Source: Clostridium_AD estertheticum_D (GTDB lineage: Bacteria; Bacillota; Clostridia; Clostridiales; Clostridiaceae). Taken from it: a DNA stretch of 64,000 nucleotides. The DNA is taken from the NCBI RefSeq assembly GCF_018861295.1, contig NZ_JAHLDM010000011.1, positions 1 to 64,000 of the forward strand, in the 5' to 3' direction. Below, in pieces: positions 7,784 to 16,286 of this stretch (its first letter is position 1; each line of letters opens with the position of its first letter). The position numbers and the translations under genes were made by a program. The notes beneath the pieces are model-generated. The model worked only from the letters and a program-made list of their open reading frames with translations, was not told the origin of the DNA and did no database searches.

Positions 7784-10700
7784 TTGAATCGTCAAAAATT
7801 AGCAATACTTGTTGCCGTATGCTTTACAGTTTCAACCACAGTTGTTCCTGTCAATGCTACAACGGAACAATTAAAATCACAAACGGAAGTGACACAAAAA
7901 AACAATTTATCATTAAATGCTTATAGCGACACAATAGCCCCTACTTTATCCAATGTAAAAATTGTTTCTAGTAGTAATTCGTCAACTACAGCAATTGGGG
8001 ATACAATAACATTAAAATTTACAAGCAGTGAGCTTCTCAAAAATAATCCAACCATAACAATTTTAGGCAATGCAATTAAAGAAAGCGATGTAACTTCAAT
8101 TGGAAATGACTACACTGCAACCTATGTAATCGCACCTACAACTCATGATGGACCAGTTACCTTTACTATTAGTGATGTAATTGATATGGCCTCAAACCAT
8201 ATGGCTACTAATGTTTCTAAAATCACCACTGGTACAGACATAAATGTAACCAAACAAGTATTATCTGAAGTTACAATGTTATCTGATAATGCTAATAAAG
8301 ATTATGCGAATTCAAGCAATACTGTTACTTTGAAATTCACTAGTTTTCGTACTCTTGCTAGAACTCCAATAGTAACAATTAATGGGGTCAATATTAAACC
8401 TGTTAGTATTGTTCCCAATACATATACTGCTACATATGCATTAAACAAAATAAAAACGCAAGGTCCGATAACCTTTAAAATTACTAACTTAATAGATATT
8501 TCTGGAGTAACCGAGGTTAATGGCATAAATTCAGTTACATCAGGCCCTGGGGTTACTTTTTATAACGCACCACCAACTGTAAGTGATGTTTACATTGACT
8601 CAGGTAGTTCTGATAAATCAGCAAAAATTGGTTCTACTATTCACTTAAACTTTACAACAAATAAACCACTTTCAACCCTTAACGCGCAGGCCCCTATAAT
8701 AAAGATCTTCAACAAAATAGTTATTCCTTTGCTTATTACAAATGTTGGATTGAAATATACTGCTTCTTATGTCTTAAAAGATATAGATCCAGAAGGCTAT
8801 ATAAATTTTGAAATATCAAATTTAACTGACCTGGCTGGAAATCTTAATAAAGACGCTATAAATACTATGCCTGTTGACAAAAACATTAAATATGATAAAA
8901 CTCCAACAGCTATTAATAATGTTACTTTTACTTCAAATAATCCAATAGCTACCCTTGCTAAACCTGAAGACAAATTGTCCTTAGAATTTGATACGGATGG
9001 CACTGAATTTGTGGCTACAAATGTAATTATAGCTGGACATAAAGTTACAGCGGTTAAAACTCCAAATACAAATCACTATAAAGCAGAATACACCTTAGAT
9101 GATACTACTTTGGATGGTCAAATAATTTATGATTTTAATGGAATACTAGATGAGGCAGGTAATGTCGCACTTCCTACTAATCCAATCGATTCTTCTGTGA
9201 TTTTTGATAAAACAGCACCTACCTTTACTAATATAAGCTTAAAATCAACTAATAGTAGTGGGATTGATACTGATTATCCTAATGTATCAGATATTGTTAA
9301 TTTAAACTTTTCAAGCAGTGAAAAACTTAAAGAAAATCAATTTGTCGAAATTAACGGTCATGATTGCAACGTTAACTTAATTTTGGGAGATAGATATTCT
9401 GCAAGCTATAGATTAACCCAAAATGATGCTGATGCAAATATAACCTTTAAAATATCTTCTTTATTAGATATTGCCGGAAATAAATCTACAACTTATGATA
9501 CTATAGAAGATGGCGACCCTATTATTTTAGATAAAATTGCTCCTACCATAGCTATAAGCGGAGTTATTAATAACGAAATTACTAATGATAAATCAATTGA
9601 TGCATTAATTACCTTTTATGATGAAAATTTTGATTTAGATTCTAATATAACCACCATAAATGGTATTGATGTAAGTAAATCTATAAAAAAGACTGGTGAC
9701 GGTCTCTATTCTTATAATTTTCATGCTACAGAAGAGGGAAAATATGTGGTAAAAGCCTATGGAAAAGATTTATCTCAAAATGAAACCACTAAAACTTTGA
9801 CCTTTACCATTGACCGTACAATACCAGTGGTTTCATTTAATGTAAATAGTCCATATGTAAATAAGGCTTTCACACCAATTATAACTACAGGTTCACCAGA
9901 AGATGTTGTTATTGAAGTATTAATAAACGGCAGTTCAGTTGATCCTAAAAATTTACCAACATTATATAAAAACCAAAAATATGTATTAGAAGCAATATCA
10001 ATGGACTTGGCTGGTAATGTCTCAAAAACAACAACTTCAACCTTTATATTAGATACGATTAGACCCCAAATTAATGTATCCGGATTAATCCAAAGTTTCT
10101 TTTATGCAACTGATGTCAATCCTAATATAACCTTTGCAGATGTAAACTTACTTAATTATACCATGACATTGAACGGTGCCAAGTATACTAACAAAGAAAT
10201 CACCAAAGATGGAGTTTATGATTTGAAAATATTTTCAAAGGACAAAGCTGGCAATATAAGTGAGCAACTAATTCACTTTGTAATTGATAAGAGTAGTCCT
10301 ACTATAGAGTTTAAATATCCCTTAAATAATAAAACTTTTAATAAAATAATAAAACCACTATTAATTACCAAATCTAAATATGGCCTTGATTCAATTTCAA
10401 TGACTTTAGATGGTGAAATATATCATGGCGAAGATATAACTACCGACGGTAAACATACTATAATTGTAACTGCCAAAAATAAATCTGGCAAAGTAACTAA
10501 AAAATCATTTACATTTTTTATAAAAACTACACCTCCAATTATACGAATTACGAATGTTAAGGAGGGCAAAACCTATAAATCAGGAATTATTCCTGAAGTT
10601 TATAAAGAGGAAGCTATAAAATATGAGATGACCTTAAATGGTAAGCCCTATATATTTGGACTGGCTATTAATGATGCTGGACCTTATACATTAGTGATTA

Positions 10701-10912
10701 AAGCTACTGATACAGCTGATAATGTAGCAACTAAAACAATCCACTTTTCAATTGAAAATAAGACACTTGTTGGCGCTCTCAAAGCTATAAACCCTCTTAC
10801 AGAAAATAAACGAAGTTCACTCCCTATAGTTGGGGGCTTGATTGCCTTATGTGCAGCTGGAATATTTGGGTTTTTCAGATTTAAATCAAGAAAAAAAACC
10901 GTAGCTAAATAA
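7784..10912 (+). CDS. Large secreted Ig-repeat surface protein
   Basis: 1042 residues starting at TTG, with GAGGAGGAG 8 bases upstream. A signal peptide ends around PVNA-TTE (residue ~25). About five repeats of ~110 residues follow (pattern: S.V.I.S..., GDTI.L.F.SSE, YTATY.L, GPVTF.IS...D.AGN), then shorter Ig-like modules ending in TLTFTIDRT or equivalent. These look like bacterial Ig-like domains. The C-terminus has LPIVGG (1013-1018), a hydrophobic stretch and FKSRKKTVAK, the layout of a sortase signal but with Val in place of Thr. A wall- or membrane-anchored adhesin or scaffold is likely. Confidence 0.85.
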   Translation: MNRQKLAILVAVCFTVSTTVVPVNATTEQLKSQTEVTQKNNLSLNAYSDTIAPTLSNVKIVSSSNSSTTAIGDTITLKFTSSELLKNNPTITILGNAIKESDVTSIGNDYTATYVIAPTTHDGPVTFTISDVIDMASNHMATNVSKITTGTDINVTKQVLSEVTMLSDNANKDYANSSNTVTLKFTSFRTLARTPIVTINGVNIKPVSIVPNTYTATYALNKIKTQGPITFKITNLIDISGVTEVNGINSVTSGPGVTFYNAPPTVSDVYIDSGSSDKSAKIGSTIHLNFTTNKPLSTLNAQAPIIKIFNKIVIPLLITNVGLKYTASYVLKDIDPEGYINFEISNLTDLAGNLNKDAINTMPVDKNIKYDKTPTAINNVTFTSNNPIATLAKPEDKLSLEFDTDGTEFVATNVIIAGHKVTAVKTPNTNHYKAEYTLDDTTLDGQIIYDFNGILDEAGNVALPTNPIDSSVIFDKTAPTFTNISLKSTNSSGIDTDYPNVSDIVNLNFSSSEKLKENQFVEINGHDCNVNLILGDRYSASYRLTQNDADANITFKISSLLDIAGNKSTTYDTIEDGDPIILDKIAPTIAISGVINNEITNDKSIDALITFYDENFDLDSNITTINGIDVSKSIKKTGDGLYSYNFHATEEGKYVVKAYGKDLSQNETTKTLTFTIDRTIPVVSFNVNSPYVNKAFTPIITTGSPEDVVIEVLINGSSVDPKNLPTLYKNQKYVLEAISMDLAGNVSKTTTSTFILDTIRPQINVSGLIQSFFYATDVNPNITFADVNLLNYTMTLNGAKYTNKEITKDGVYDLKIFSKDKAGNISEQLIHFVIDKSSPTIEFKYPLNNKTFNKIIKPLLITKSKYGLDSISMTLDGEIYHGEDITTDGKHTIIVTAKNKSGKVTKKSFTFFIKTTPPIIRITNVKEGKTYKSGIIPEVYKEEAIKYEMTLNGKPYIFGLAINDAGPYTLVIKATDTADNVATKTIHFSIENKTLVGALKAINPLTENKRSSLPIVGGLIALCAAGIFGFFRFKSRKKTVAK

Positions 10913-10937
10913 ATTGAACCCTATAAGTTGTAATATG

Positions 10938-10976
10938 AATAAATCCCCTTTGCTAACTTAGCAAAGGGGATTTATT
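10938..10976. terminator. Strong bidirectional terminator
   Basis: AATAAATCCCCTTTGCTAA pairs with TTAGCAAAGGGGATTTATT, a 19-bp inverted repeat with almost no loop. It lies between the convergent surface-protein and lipoprotein genes. Confidence 0.85.
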
Positions 10977-11007
10977 CCTTATGTACTACATAAACTATTG
11001 TACTACT

Positions 11008-11691
11008 TTAACTTTGGCTTAGCTTAGCTACGAGCTTTCCGTCCTTTTCAAAGACTTGAGCACCAAAAAAAGTCCAATAAGTACTTTTCTCTCCATTTGG
11101 ATTAATGCCTACCTTTAGCATTATACTAACACCTTTTTTTGTAACTAAATCAGGGCCATCATATTGAACACTTAATGCTTTCACATTAACAGCTTGACCA
11201 TCTTTTAGTTTAAGTTGAATTTTTAAAATTTTCAAGTAATCTACTAATTTACCTTTATCTTTCGCATTAATGCTTACTAACCCTGGTGTATAATCTGCAG
11301 GATAACTCACAATACTCTTATAAGCTGTAGCATCACCATTAAGATATCTACTAATTAAATCAATGGTAAAATCAACTTCTTTGTACTCACCTTTTACATA
11401 CGGTTTGTTCTTCTCTTCATTGTAAATATAATCACTAACCTTAACTTTTTTTATGTCCTTGCTTCCAACAAAGGCAGTATCTAATTTTGTTTTTGAGGTT
11501 GCTTCTGTTTTAGAGGCAGCAGTACTAGCTGGTTTAGTTGTACTCTTTTGAGTAGTAGTTTTGCTAGCTACTTGTGTTGAACTCTTGGGTGTTGTTTGTT
11601 CCGCTGTCTTTTGAGAATTAGAACAACCTACTGCACTCAGTGCAACAAACCCCAACAAAAATATTGTTGTAACCTTGTGTGAAAATTTCAT
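11008..11691 (-). CDS. Lipoprotein, unknown function
   Basis: 227 residues. A lipoprotein signal peptide ends in LSAVGC (Cys 23), followed by a Ser/Thr/Lys-rich linker (about 24-70), then a folded C-terminal domain (about 75-227) that I cannot assign. Its length and the late segment YWTFFGAQVFEKDGKLVAKL suggest a small beta-rich extracytoplasmic domain. The ribosome site is AAGGAGAG. It lies between the surface protein and the secretion locus but has its own spacing on both sides, so it is probably a separate unit. Confidence 0.75.
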   Translation of the reverse strand: MKFSHKVTTIFLLGFVALSAVGCSNSQKTAEQTTPKSSTQVASKTTTQKSTTKPASTAASKTEATSKTKLDTAFVGSKDIKKVKVSDYIYNEEKNKPYVKGEYKEVDFTIDLISRYLNGDATAYKSIVSYPADYTPGLVSINAKDKGKLVDYLKILKIQLKLKDGQAVNVKALSVQYDGPDLVTKKGVSIMLKVGINPNGEKSTYWTFFGAQVFEKDGKLVAKLSQS

Positions 11692-11914
11692 ATTTCTCTC
11701 CTTATATATCTAAATTTACTCTATTAAAATTATACCATAAAAGCATAATTTGTCAAATAATGCTTCATTATCTCATATTCTTCTATATTATGTTCGCTTT
11801 TTTAACCTCTATTATTTTAATTATCATAATCCATAATTATAATTTCCTTTTCAAATGACACTATTGTATTAATTTTCACTATGTAATTTCATTTTTTTCA
11901 TCTCTAAAAGAACC

Positions 11915-12466
11915 TTAGTAGATAGATTCTTCACCTTGTTTTTTATTCTTCAAAGCCTTCTCTAATAATTGAACATTTCCAAAAACATTAGGAACACTAA
12001 TACTATTAATTACACGTTCCTTGAATTCGTCCTCTGAACCACCTTCATCAACTTTTCTTTTTAATATACATCCCTTAACAATTATTTTATCATTAGTAAT
12101 GGTGTAACTACTAACCGATTGTATATTATGGTAATAAAATGTTCCACCTGAAATTGGATTTCTCTCTTTTAAACGAATAAATAAAATATTGTCCCCTTCA
12201 AGCACAAACTTCGTAGATATATACGTGTTCCTATATCCAAAGTAAAAAGCCCACCAAGTGATTATAATATTAAAGAATACAAATCCTCCTACAAAAATAA
12301 ATGCCGTAAGAATAGGAGCCGAGCTAAATCCCAATTTTATTATAATTTTTCCTAAAATTAATAATATTATCATTACTAAAATTGGATATAGAAATAAATA
12401 TAAAAGTGTCTTTTTAACATAAATCTTTTTATACTTTTTTAAATCAATACTTATTTTCTCTTTCAT
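11915..12466 (-). CDS. Membrane protein with PH-like domain, copy 2
   Basis: 183 residues. Two membrane helices (about 20-42 and 52-76, ending in ITWWAFYFGYRN) precede a cytosolic beta-rich domain (FVLEGDNILFIRLKERNP through SVPNVFGNV), similar in plan to YcxB/bacterial PH-like proteins. It is a close paralogue of the gene at 15692-16246 (same start segment, near-identical C-terminal half, same upstream AGGAGAATTAAATG). Because copy 1 follows directly after a candidate membrane-active effector, an immunity role for both is possible but unproven. Confidence 0.7.
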   Translation of the reverse strand: MKEKISIDLKKYKKIYVKKTLLYLFLYPILVMIILLILGKIIIKLGFSSAPILTAFIFVGGFVFFNIIITWWAFYFGYRNTYISTKFVLEGDNILFIRLKERNPISGGTFYYHNIQSVSSYTITNDKIIVKGCILKRKVDEGGSEDEFKERVINSISVPNVFGNVQLLEKALKNKKQGEESIY

Positions 12467-12617
12467 TTAATTCTCCTCCTTGCACAATATAATCCACTCT
12501 TTTATAGCATACTTGATTATCATATCTATATCCTTTATACCTTTTCCACATTATCCAAATTGCTTTTCCCATTCATCATTCTACCCTTTTAATTTAAGAT
12601 TTAACAATAACTTTTCA

Positions 12618-12983
12618 TTAAAATAAACTAAACAGCTGTCTTATTAGTATAATTAGTACAATTACTGAAATTACTTTTTGAATTAGACCTTGATCTTTTC
12701 TATTATTTTTTTGTATATCTAAATACTCTTCTTCTGCAATAGTACCATTTTTATGTTCCGCTTCTATACGTTTTCCATTTTTCACCTTTAAAATACCATA
12801 AATTATCAAATATACAAAGTAAAAAACAAAAAACACTACCCACAATATAAGTATATAAATATCATTTTGTTTTTTTGTTATTATAACTACTGAAGCCATA
12901 ATGCAAACAATGCTTCCTCCAAACAGTATTCCAAACATTATTAGAGCTTGTTTTACTATATTATTACTATTATTATTCTTCAT
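12618..12983 (-). CDS. Small membrane protein, unknown function
   Basis: 121 residues with about three hydrophobic segments (residues ~12-32, 40-62 and a C-terminal one, VISVIVLIILIRQLFSLF). A short helical insert (NGTIAEEEYLDIQK) resembles the SHOCT-like oligomerisation motif, but this is weak. It sits at the tail end of the secretion locus between the zinc-ribbon protein and the second PH-like protein, all on the minus strand, beyond the terminator that follows the WXG100 genes. Confidence 0.6.
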   Translation of the reverse strand: MKNNNSNNIVKQALIMFGILFGGSIVCIMASVVIITKKQNDIYILILWVVFFVFYFVYLIIYGILKVKNGKRIEAEHKNGTIAEEEYLDIQKNNRKDQGLIQKVISVIVLIILIRQLFSLF

Positions 12984-13064
12984 GTATTTCCCCTCTTCTT
13001 GATATTTGTTGCATTAATATCTATAAATTTCATCTCTACCCTTAGAATTCATTAACTTACTTTT

Positions 13065-13499
13065 TTAAAAATGTTTCATTACTTTTTCATTTACTATAAG
13101 CTTAAGGTGCTTTTTACATTTAGGACAATCTGTTGCTATATATCCTTTCATCTTTTGTTCATCCTTTCCTTTATAATCAATTCCATAAAATAACTTTCTT
13201 TTACAAACTGGGCATATGTACTTGATTCTTGGACTCATTGGTGTAAAATTAAATTGAATTGCCATAAACCATAATATTAACCAACATATAACAAATATTA
13301 TAACTGTTTTAATATCATAGAAAATCAATGATACTAAAACTCCAATAGTAAAAATAATAGCTAAAACAAATTCATGTCTTTCATCCCGTAATAATAAATT
13401 ACTAGTATTTATAAGCACGGTATTTTTATCTTCATTAGTCTTTTTTTCTTCTTGCCTTTTTAGCTTCTCTTCATTTAAATCCATGTCAATTCCCCCCAT
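13065..13499 (-). CDS. Membrane protein with C-terminal zinc ribbon
   Basis: 144 residues. A charged N-terminus (about 1-40) is followed by two membrane helices (about 45-85) and a C-terminal four-Cys zinc ribbon: CPVC near 110 and CPKC near 131. It starts with AATTGACATG upstream and a GGGGG ribosome site. It lies just after the secretion locus terminator. I do not recognise a named family; metal binding is a direct reading of the CxxC pairs. Confidence 0.65.
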   Translation of the reverse strand: MGGIDMDLNEEKLKRQEEKKTNEDKNTVLINTSNLLLRDERHEFVLAIIFTIGVLVSLIFYDIKTVIIFVICWLILWFMAIQFNFTPMSPRIKYICPVCKRKLFYGIDYKGKDEQKMKGYIATDCPKCKKHLKLIVNEKVMKHF

Positions 13500-13560
13500 T
13501 TATTTCCTTTCGTTATATATTCTTCAACTAATATATTATTATTAATTTCATAACTCTGTA

Positions 13561-13613
13561 AAAAAAGGAGCTGCTCTATCCAATGATTCTATTAATCATT
13601 TTAAGACAGCCCC
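13561..13613 (-). terminator. Terminator after the WXG100 genes
   Basis: Read on the minus strand, GGGGCTGTC... pairs with ...GAGCAGCTCC around an inner AATGATT-CTATT-AATCATT hairpin, followed by seven T. It closes the secretion operon after the WXG100 gene at 13719. Confidence 0.8.
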
Positions 13614-13718
13614 TCTCTCTTATGTAAGTGTTTTTAAATAGCTTTTTAATAAACAAGCTCTTTTTTTATATACTTTCTACAACTTACTTATCAAATCATT
13701 ATCTTAGATGTTGCGATA

Positions 13719-14009
13719 TTAGCCCTTAAGTTGGCTAGCTAAAGTTGCATCTGTTTCTTCTATAGTCTTAGCAACCCCATTTAATTGTCCTGTTACGTCA
13801 CTGCAAACTTTTGGAAATTGTTGTAATACTTTACTCATTTCTAAAAAAGCTTGCAAAAATGAACTTTGTGCTGCACCTTCCCATGAACTTTCAAGACGGT
13901 TAACTTCACCTTTTAGTGTTGTAATTATATCTGTTACCTCTCCAGCCTTTTGTGTAAATTTACTAGCCGATGTTCTAAGTTCCTCTGGTGTAATCATAAT
14001 TCTTGACAT
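13719..14009 (-). CDS. WXG100 protein, EsxA-like
   Basis: 96 residues, the standard length. Two helices are joined by a turn with the WEG motif (W43-E44-G45). By family it is a small helical-hairpin substrate and partner of EssC, secreted as a homodimer or heterodimer. The C-terminus ends in TLASQLKG, with no obvious YxxxD/E motif. It is the last gene before a strong terminator and follows a second WXG100 gene by 70 bases; a good AGGAGG site precedes it. Confidence 0.92.
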   Translation of the reverse strand: MSRIMITPEELRTSASKFTQKAGEVTDIITTLKGEVNRLESSWEGAAQSSFLQAFLEMSKVLQQFPKVCSDVTGQLNGVAKTIEETDATLASQLKG

Positions 14010-14079
14010 ATAAATACCTCCTAAAAAAAATTTTTTATTTATATAAACGCTATTTTAGCGACTATATTGAATTAATAAG

Positions 14080-14379
14080 TTATAAATCTGATCCTAAGTT
14101 TGGGATATCTGTATAAAGATCATCATAATCAGTTTTTGCCTCTGTTAAGCACGATTTTAAATGTGTAAGAATATCTATATGCATCTGCATATTAGGAGTC
14201 CAAGTATCTTTAAATTTGCTAAAATACTGTGTGCTTGCACCTGAAACCCAACCCGATGCCTCCAAATCTTTTATTACATTAAGTAAGTTCTTTTTCATCA
14301 CTGTAAACTCGTCAATAGATTGTTGGTAATTAAGAGCGGTTTGCTGTAACTGATTTAAGTCAATTTTAAGTTTAGCCAT
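14080..14379 (-). CDS. WXG100-like protein, divergent
   Basis: 99 residues, helical hairpin. The turn reads SGWVSGAS (W44), a W-x-S-G variant of the WXG motif. It has an acidic C-terminal tail (TDYDDLYTDIPNLGSDL), which includes the YxxxD-type spacing typical of T7SS export signals. Its position between the TPR gene and the EsxA-like gene suggests that it pairs with the latter. The ribosome site is AAGGGGGG. Confidence 0.85.
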   Translation of the reverse strand: MAKLKIDLNQLQQTALNYQQSIDEFTVMKKNLLNVIKDLEASGWVSGASTQYFSKFKDTWTPNMQMHIDILTHLKSCLTEAKTDYDDLYTDIPNLGSDL

Positions 14380-14394
14380 AAAAAAACACCCCCC

Positions 14395-15702
14395 TTATTT
14401 AGAACTTGGGTTTATTAACGTACCAAGTACCTTTCCTTTTACCGCCGCTGTGCTTCTATCTGCCTCAGCCTTGTCAATTTCATTTAACTCCTGGTAAAGT
14501 TCAGCTCTTATTAAATAAACTTCTCCCATATCTTCATTAATTGCAAGTAAATAATTAACCATTTCAAATGCCTTATCATAATTTTTTAATTCCTTATAAC
14601 ACATAGCTCTATACACAACTATATCAAGCATCCCTGGATTTGCAGAACTCGCAAATCTAAATATTTTTATTGCTTCTTCATACGCAACCTTTGATTCTAC
14701 AGTTTTACCTAATCTCCCTAGGCAAAGTGCTCTATAATAAATAGCGGCAAAATAAAATGAATTTTGGTCACCATTCGCAATTATTTCTTTTGAATAATCT
14801 AGTGCTTTGCTAACTTTATCTATATTCATATATATATTTATAAGATAAAACCTAGTTTCATCATCAAAGCTTTCTTCTGATTCCTTTACCTTCTCATACA
14901 ATAAAACTGACTCATCAATTCTTTCTTTTGCAAGTAGAATTTCTGCTTTTTCAAGAAGTATGGTTCGATCTTCTGTATTATTATATCTTGTGTCTATTAT
15001 ATCTAATGCTTCGTCATATTTCCCTTGTTTTTCTAATAACGTAACTTTATCAAGTATAAATCCATCATCATCAGGGAATAATGTCATGGCCTTTTTAAGA
15101 GTCTTTTCTGCTTCTAAGTAGTTCCCCATCTCAATATTTACTAGAACCTTATAATGAAGTCCCTCGAAAATTTCTGGATTAAACTCTATCATATTATCAA
15201 GTGTTTGTAGTGCTTCTTGATATTTGTTGTCAGCAATATATATCATGGCTTTACGTAGCTTTGCATCTGCTCTAAATTTATCCCTTAGAATTGCCTTATT
15301 ATAATTTTTAATTGCTTCTTCATCATTCCCAGCTTCTTCTGCTAGATTTGCCAAGTTTACGTATAGCTGTGCATCATCATATCCATTATTTATAGCCTTA
15401 GCATAATATTCTCTGCCCATATCATTATTGTCTAGGAGAAACTCAACATTTCCAAGATGAAAATATGTAATTGCATTCTTCTTATCTATTAAAAGAACTT
15501 TATTAAAAGATTCCTTTGCCTTATCATACTTATCAAGCATAACATAAGCTTCTCCAAGATTAAAATATGATTCTAGACACATTGGATCTTCACTTTCAGC
15601 TTTTTTATACATTTCTATAGCTTCGTTATATTTTTCAATTGAAAATAATACTTTACCTTGTTGGTTATATTCCTCCACCTCAGAAATGCTTTTAATCTCC
15701 AT
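14395..15702 (-). CDS. Cytosolic TPR-repeat protein of the T7SS locus
   Basis: 435 residues with at least ten TPR units (for example AIEMYKKAESEDPMCLESYF, AKESFNKVLLIDKKNAITYF, AIKNYNKAILRDKFRADAKL). There is no signal peptide or membrane segment, so it is a cytosolic scaffold. It overlaps the upstream membrane-protein gene by 11 bases (ATGGAGATTAA), which implies translational coupling, and is followed closely by the WXG100 genes. A chaperone or assembly role for secreted substrates is plausible but inferred. Confidence 0.88.
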   Translation of the reverse strand: MEIKSISEVEEYNQQGKVLFSIEKYNEAIEMYKKAESEDPMCLESYFNLGEAYVMLDKYDKAKESFNKVLLIDKKNAITYFHLGNVEFLLDNNDMGREYYAKAINNGYDDAQLYVNLANLAEEAGNDEEAIKNYNKAILRDKFRADAKLRKAMIYIADNKYQEALQTLDNMIEFNPEIFEGLHYKVLVNIEMGNYLEAEKTLKKAMTLFPDDDGFILDKVTLLEKQGKYDEALDIIDTRYNNTEDRTILLEKAEILLAKERIDESVLLYEKVKESEESFDDETRFYLINIYMNIDKVSKALDYSKEIIANGDQNSFYFAAIYYRALCLGRLGKTVESKVAYEEAIKIFRFASSANPGMLDIVVYRAMCYKELKNYDKAFEMVNYLLAINEDMGEVYLIRAELYQELNEIDKAEADRSTAAVKGKVLGTLINPSSK

Positions 15703-16246
15703 TACTAATCACCTCTTGTTTTTTATTCTTCAAAGCATTATCTAATAATTGTACATTTCCAAAAACATTAGGAACACTAATACTATTAATTACACGTTCC
15801 TTATATTCATCCTCTGAACCACCCTCATCAACTTTTCTTTTTAATATATATCCATTAACAATTATTTTATCATTGGTAATGGTATAACTACTAACTGACT
15901 GTATATTATGGTAATAAAATGTTCCACCTGAAATCGGATTTCTCTCTTTTAGTCGAATAAATAAAATATTGCCTCCTTCAAGCACAAACTTTGTTGATTT
16001 GTACGTGTTCTTATATCCAAAATAGTAAGCCCACCAAGTAATTATACTATTGAGGAATACGAATACTAATATTCCTCCAGCTACCATAATAATAGGATCC
16101 ACGCTAATTCCAAATATCATTATGATTTTACCTAAGATTACTAACAAGATTACTACTATAATTGGGTATAGGAATAAATATAAAAGAGTTTTTTTAACAT
16201 AAATCTTTTTATACTTCTTTAAATCAATTTTTATCTCATCTTTCAT
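15692..16246 (-). CDS. Membrane protein with PH-like domain, copy 1
   Basis: 184 residues: two membrane helices (about 20-75) and a C-terminal beta-rich cytosolic domain with NPISGGTFYYHNIQ, as in its paralogue at 11915-12466. It begins 40 bases after the candidate effector gene and overlaps the TPR gene. The order effector then small membrane protein is the usual one for effector-immunity pairs whose toxin acts on membranes. The PH-like (YcxB-type) domain is not a known immunity fold to me, so this is a guess. Confidence 0.72.
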   Translation of the reverse strand: MKDEIKIDLKKYKKIYVKKTLLYLFLYPIIVVILLVILGKIIMIFGISVDPIIMVAGGILVFVFLNSIITWWAYYFGYKNTYKSTKFVLEGGNILFIRLKERNPISGGTFYYHNIQSVSSYTITNDKIIVNGYILKRKVDEGGSEDEYKERVINSISVPNVFGNVQLLDNALKNKKQEVISNGD

Positions 16247-16286
16247 TTAATTCTCCTCCTTGTAAATCTAATCTTTTCATAATCTT

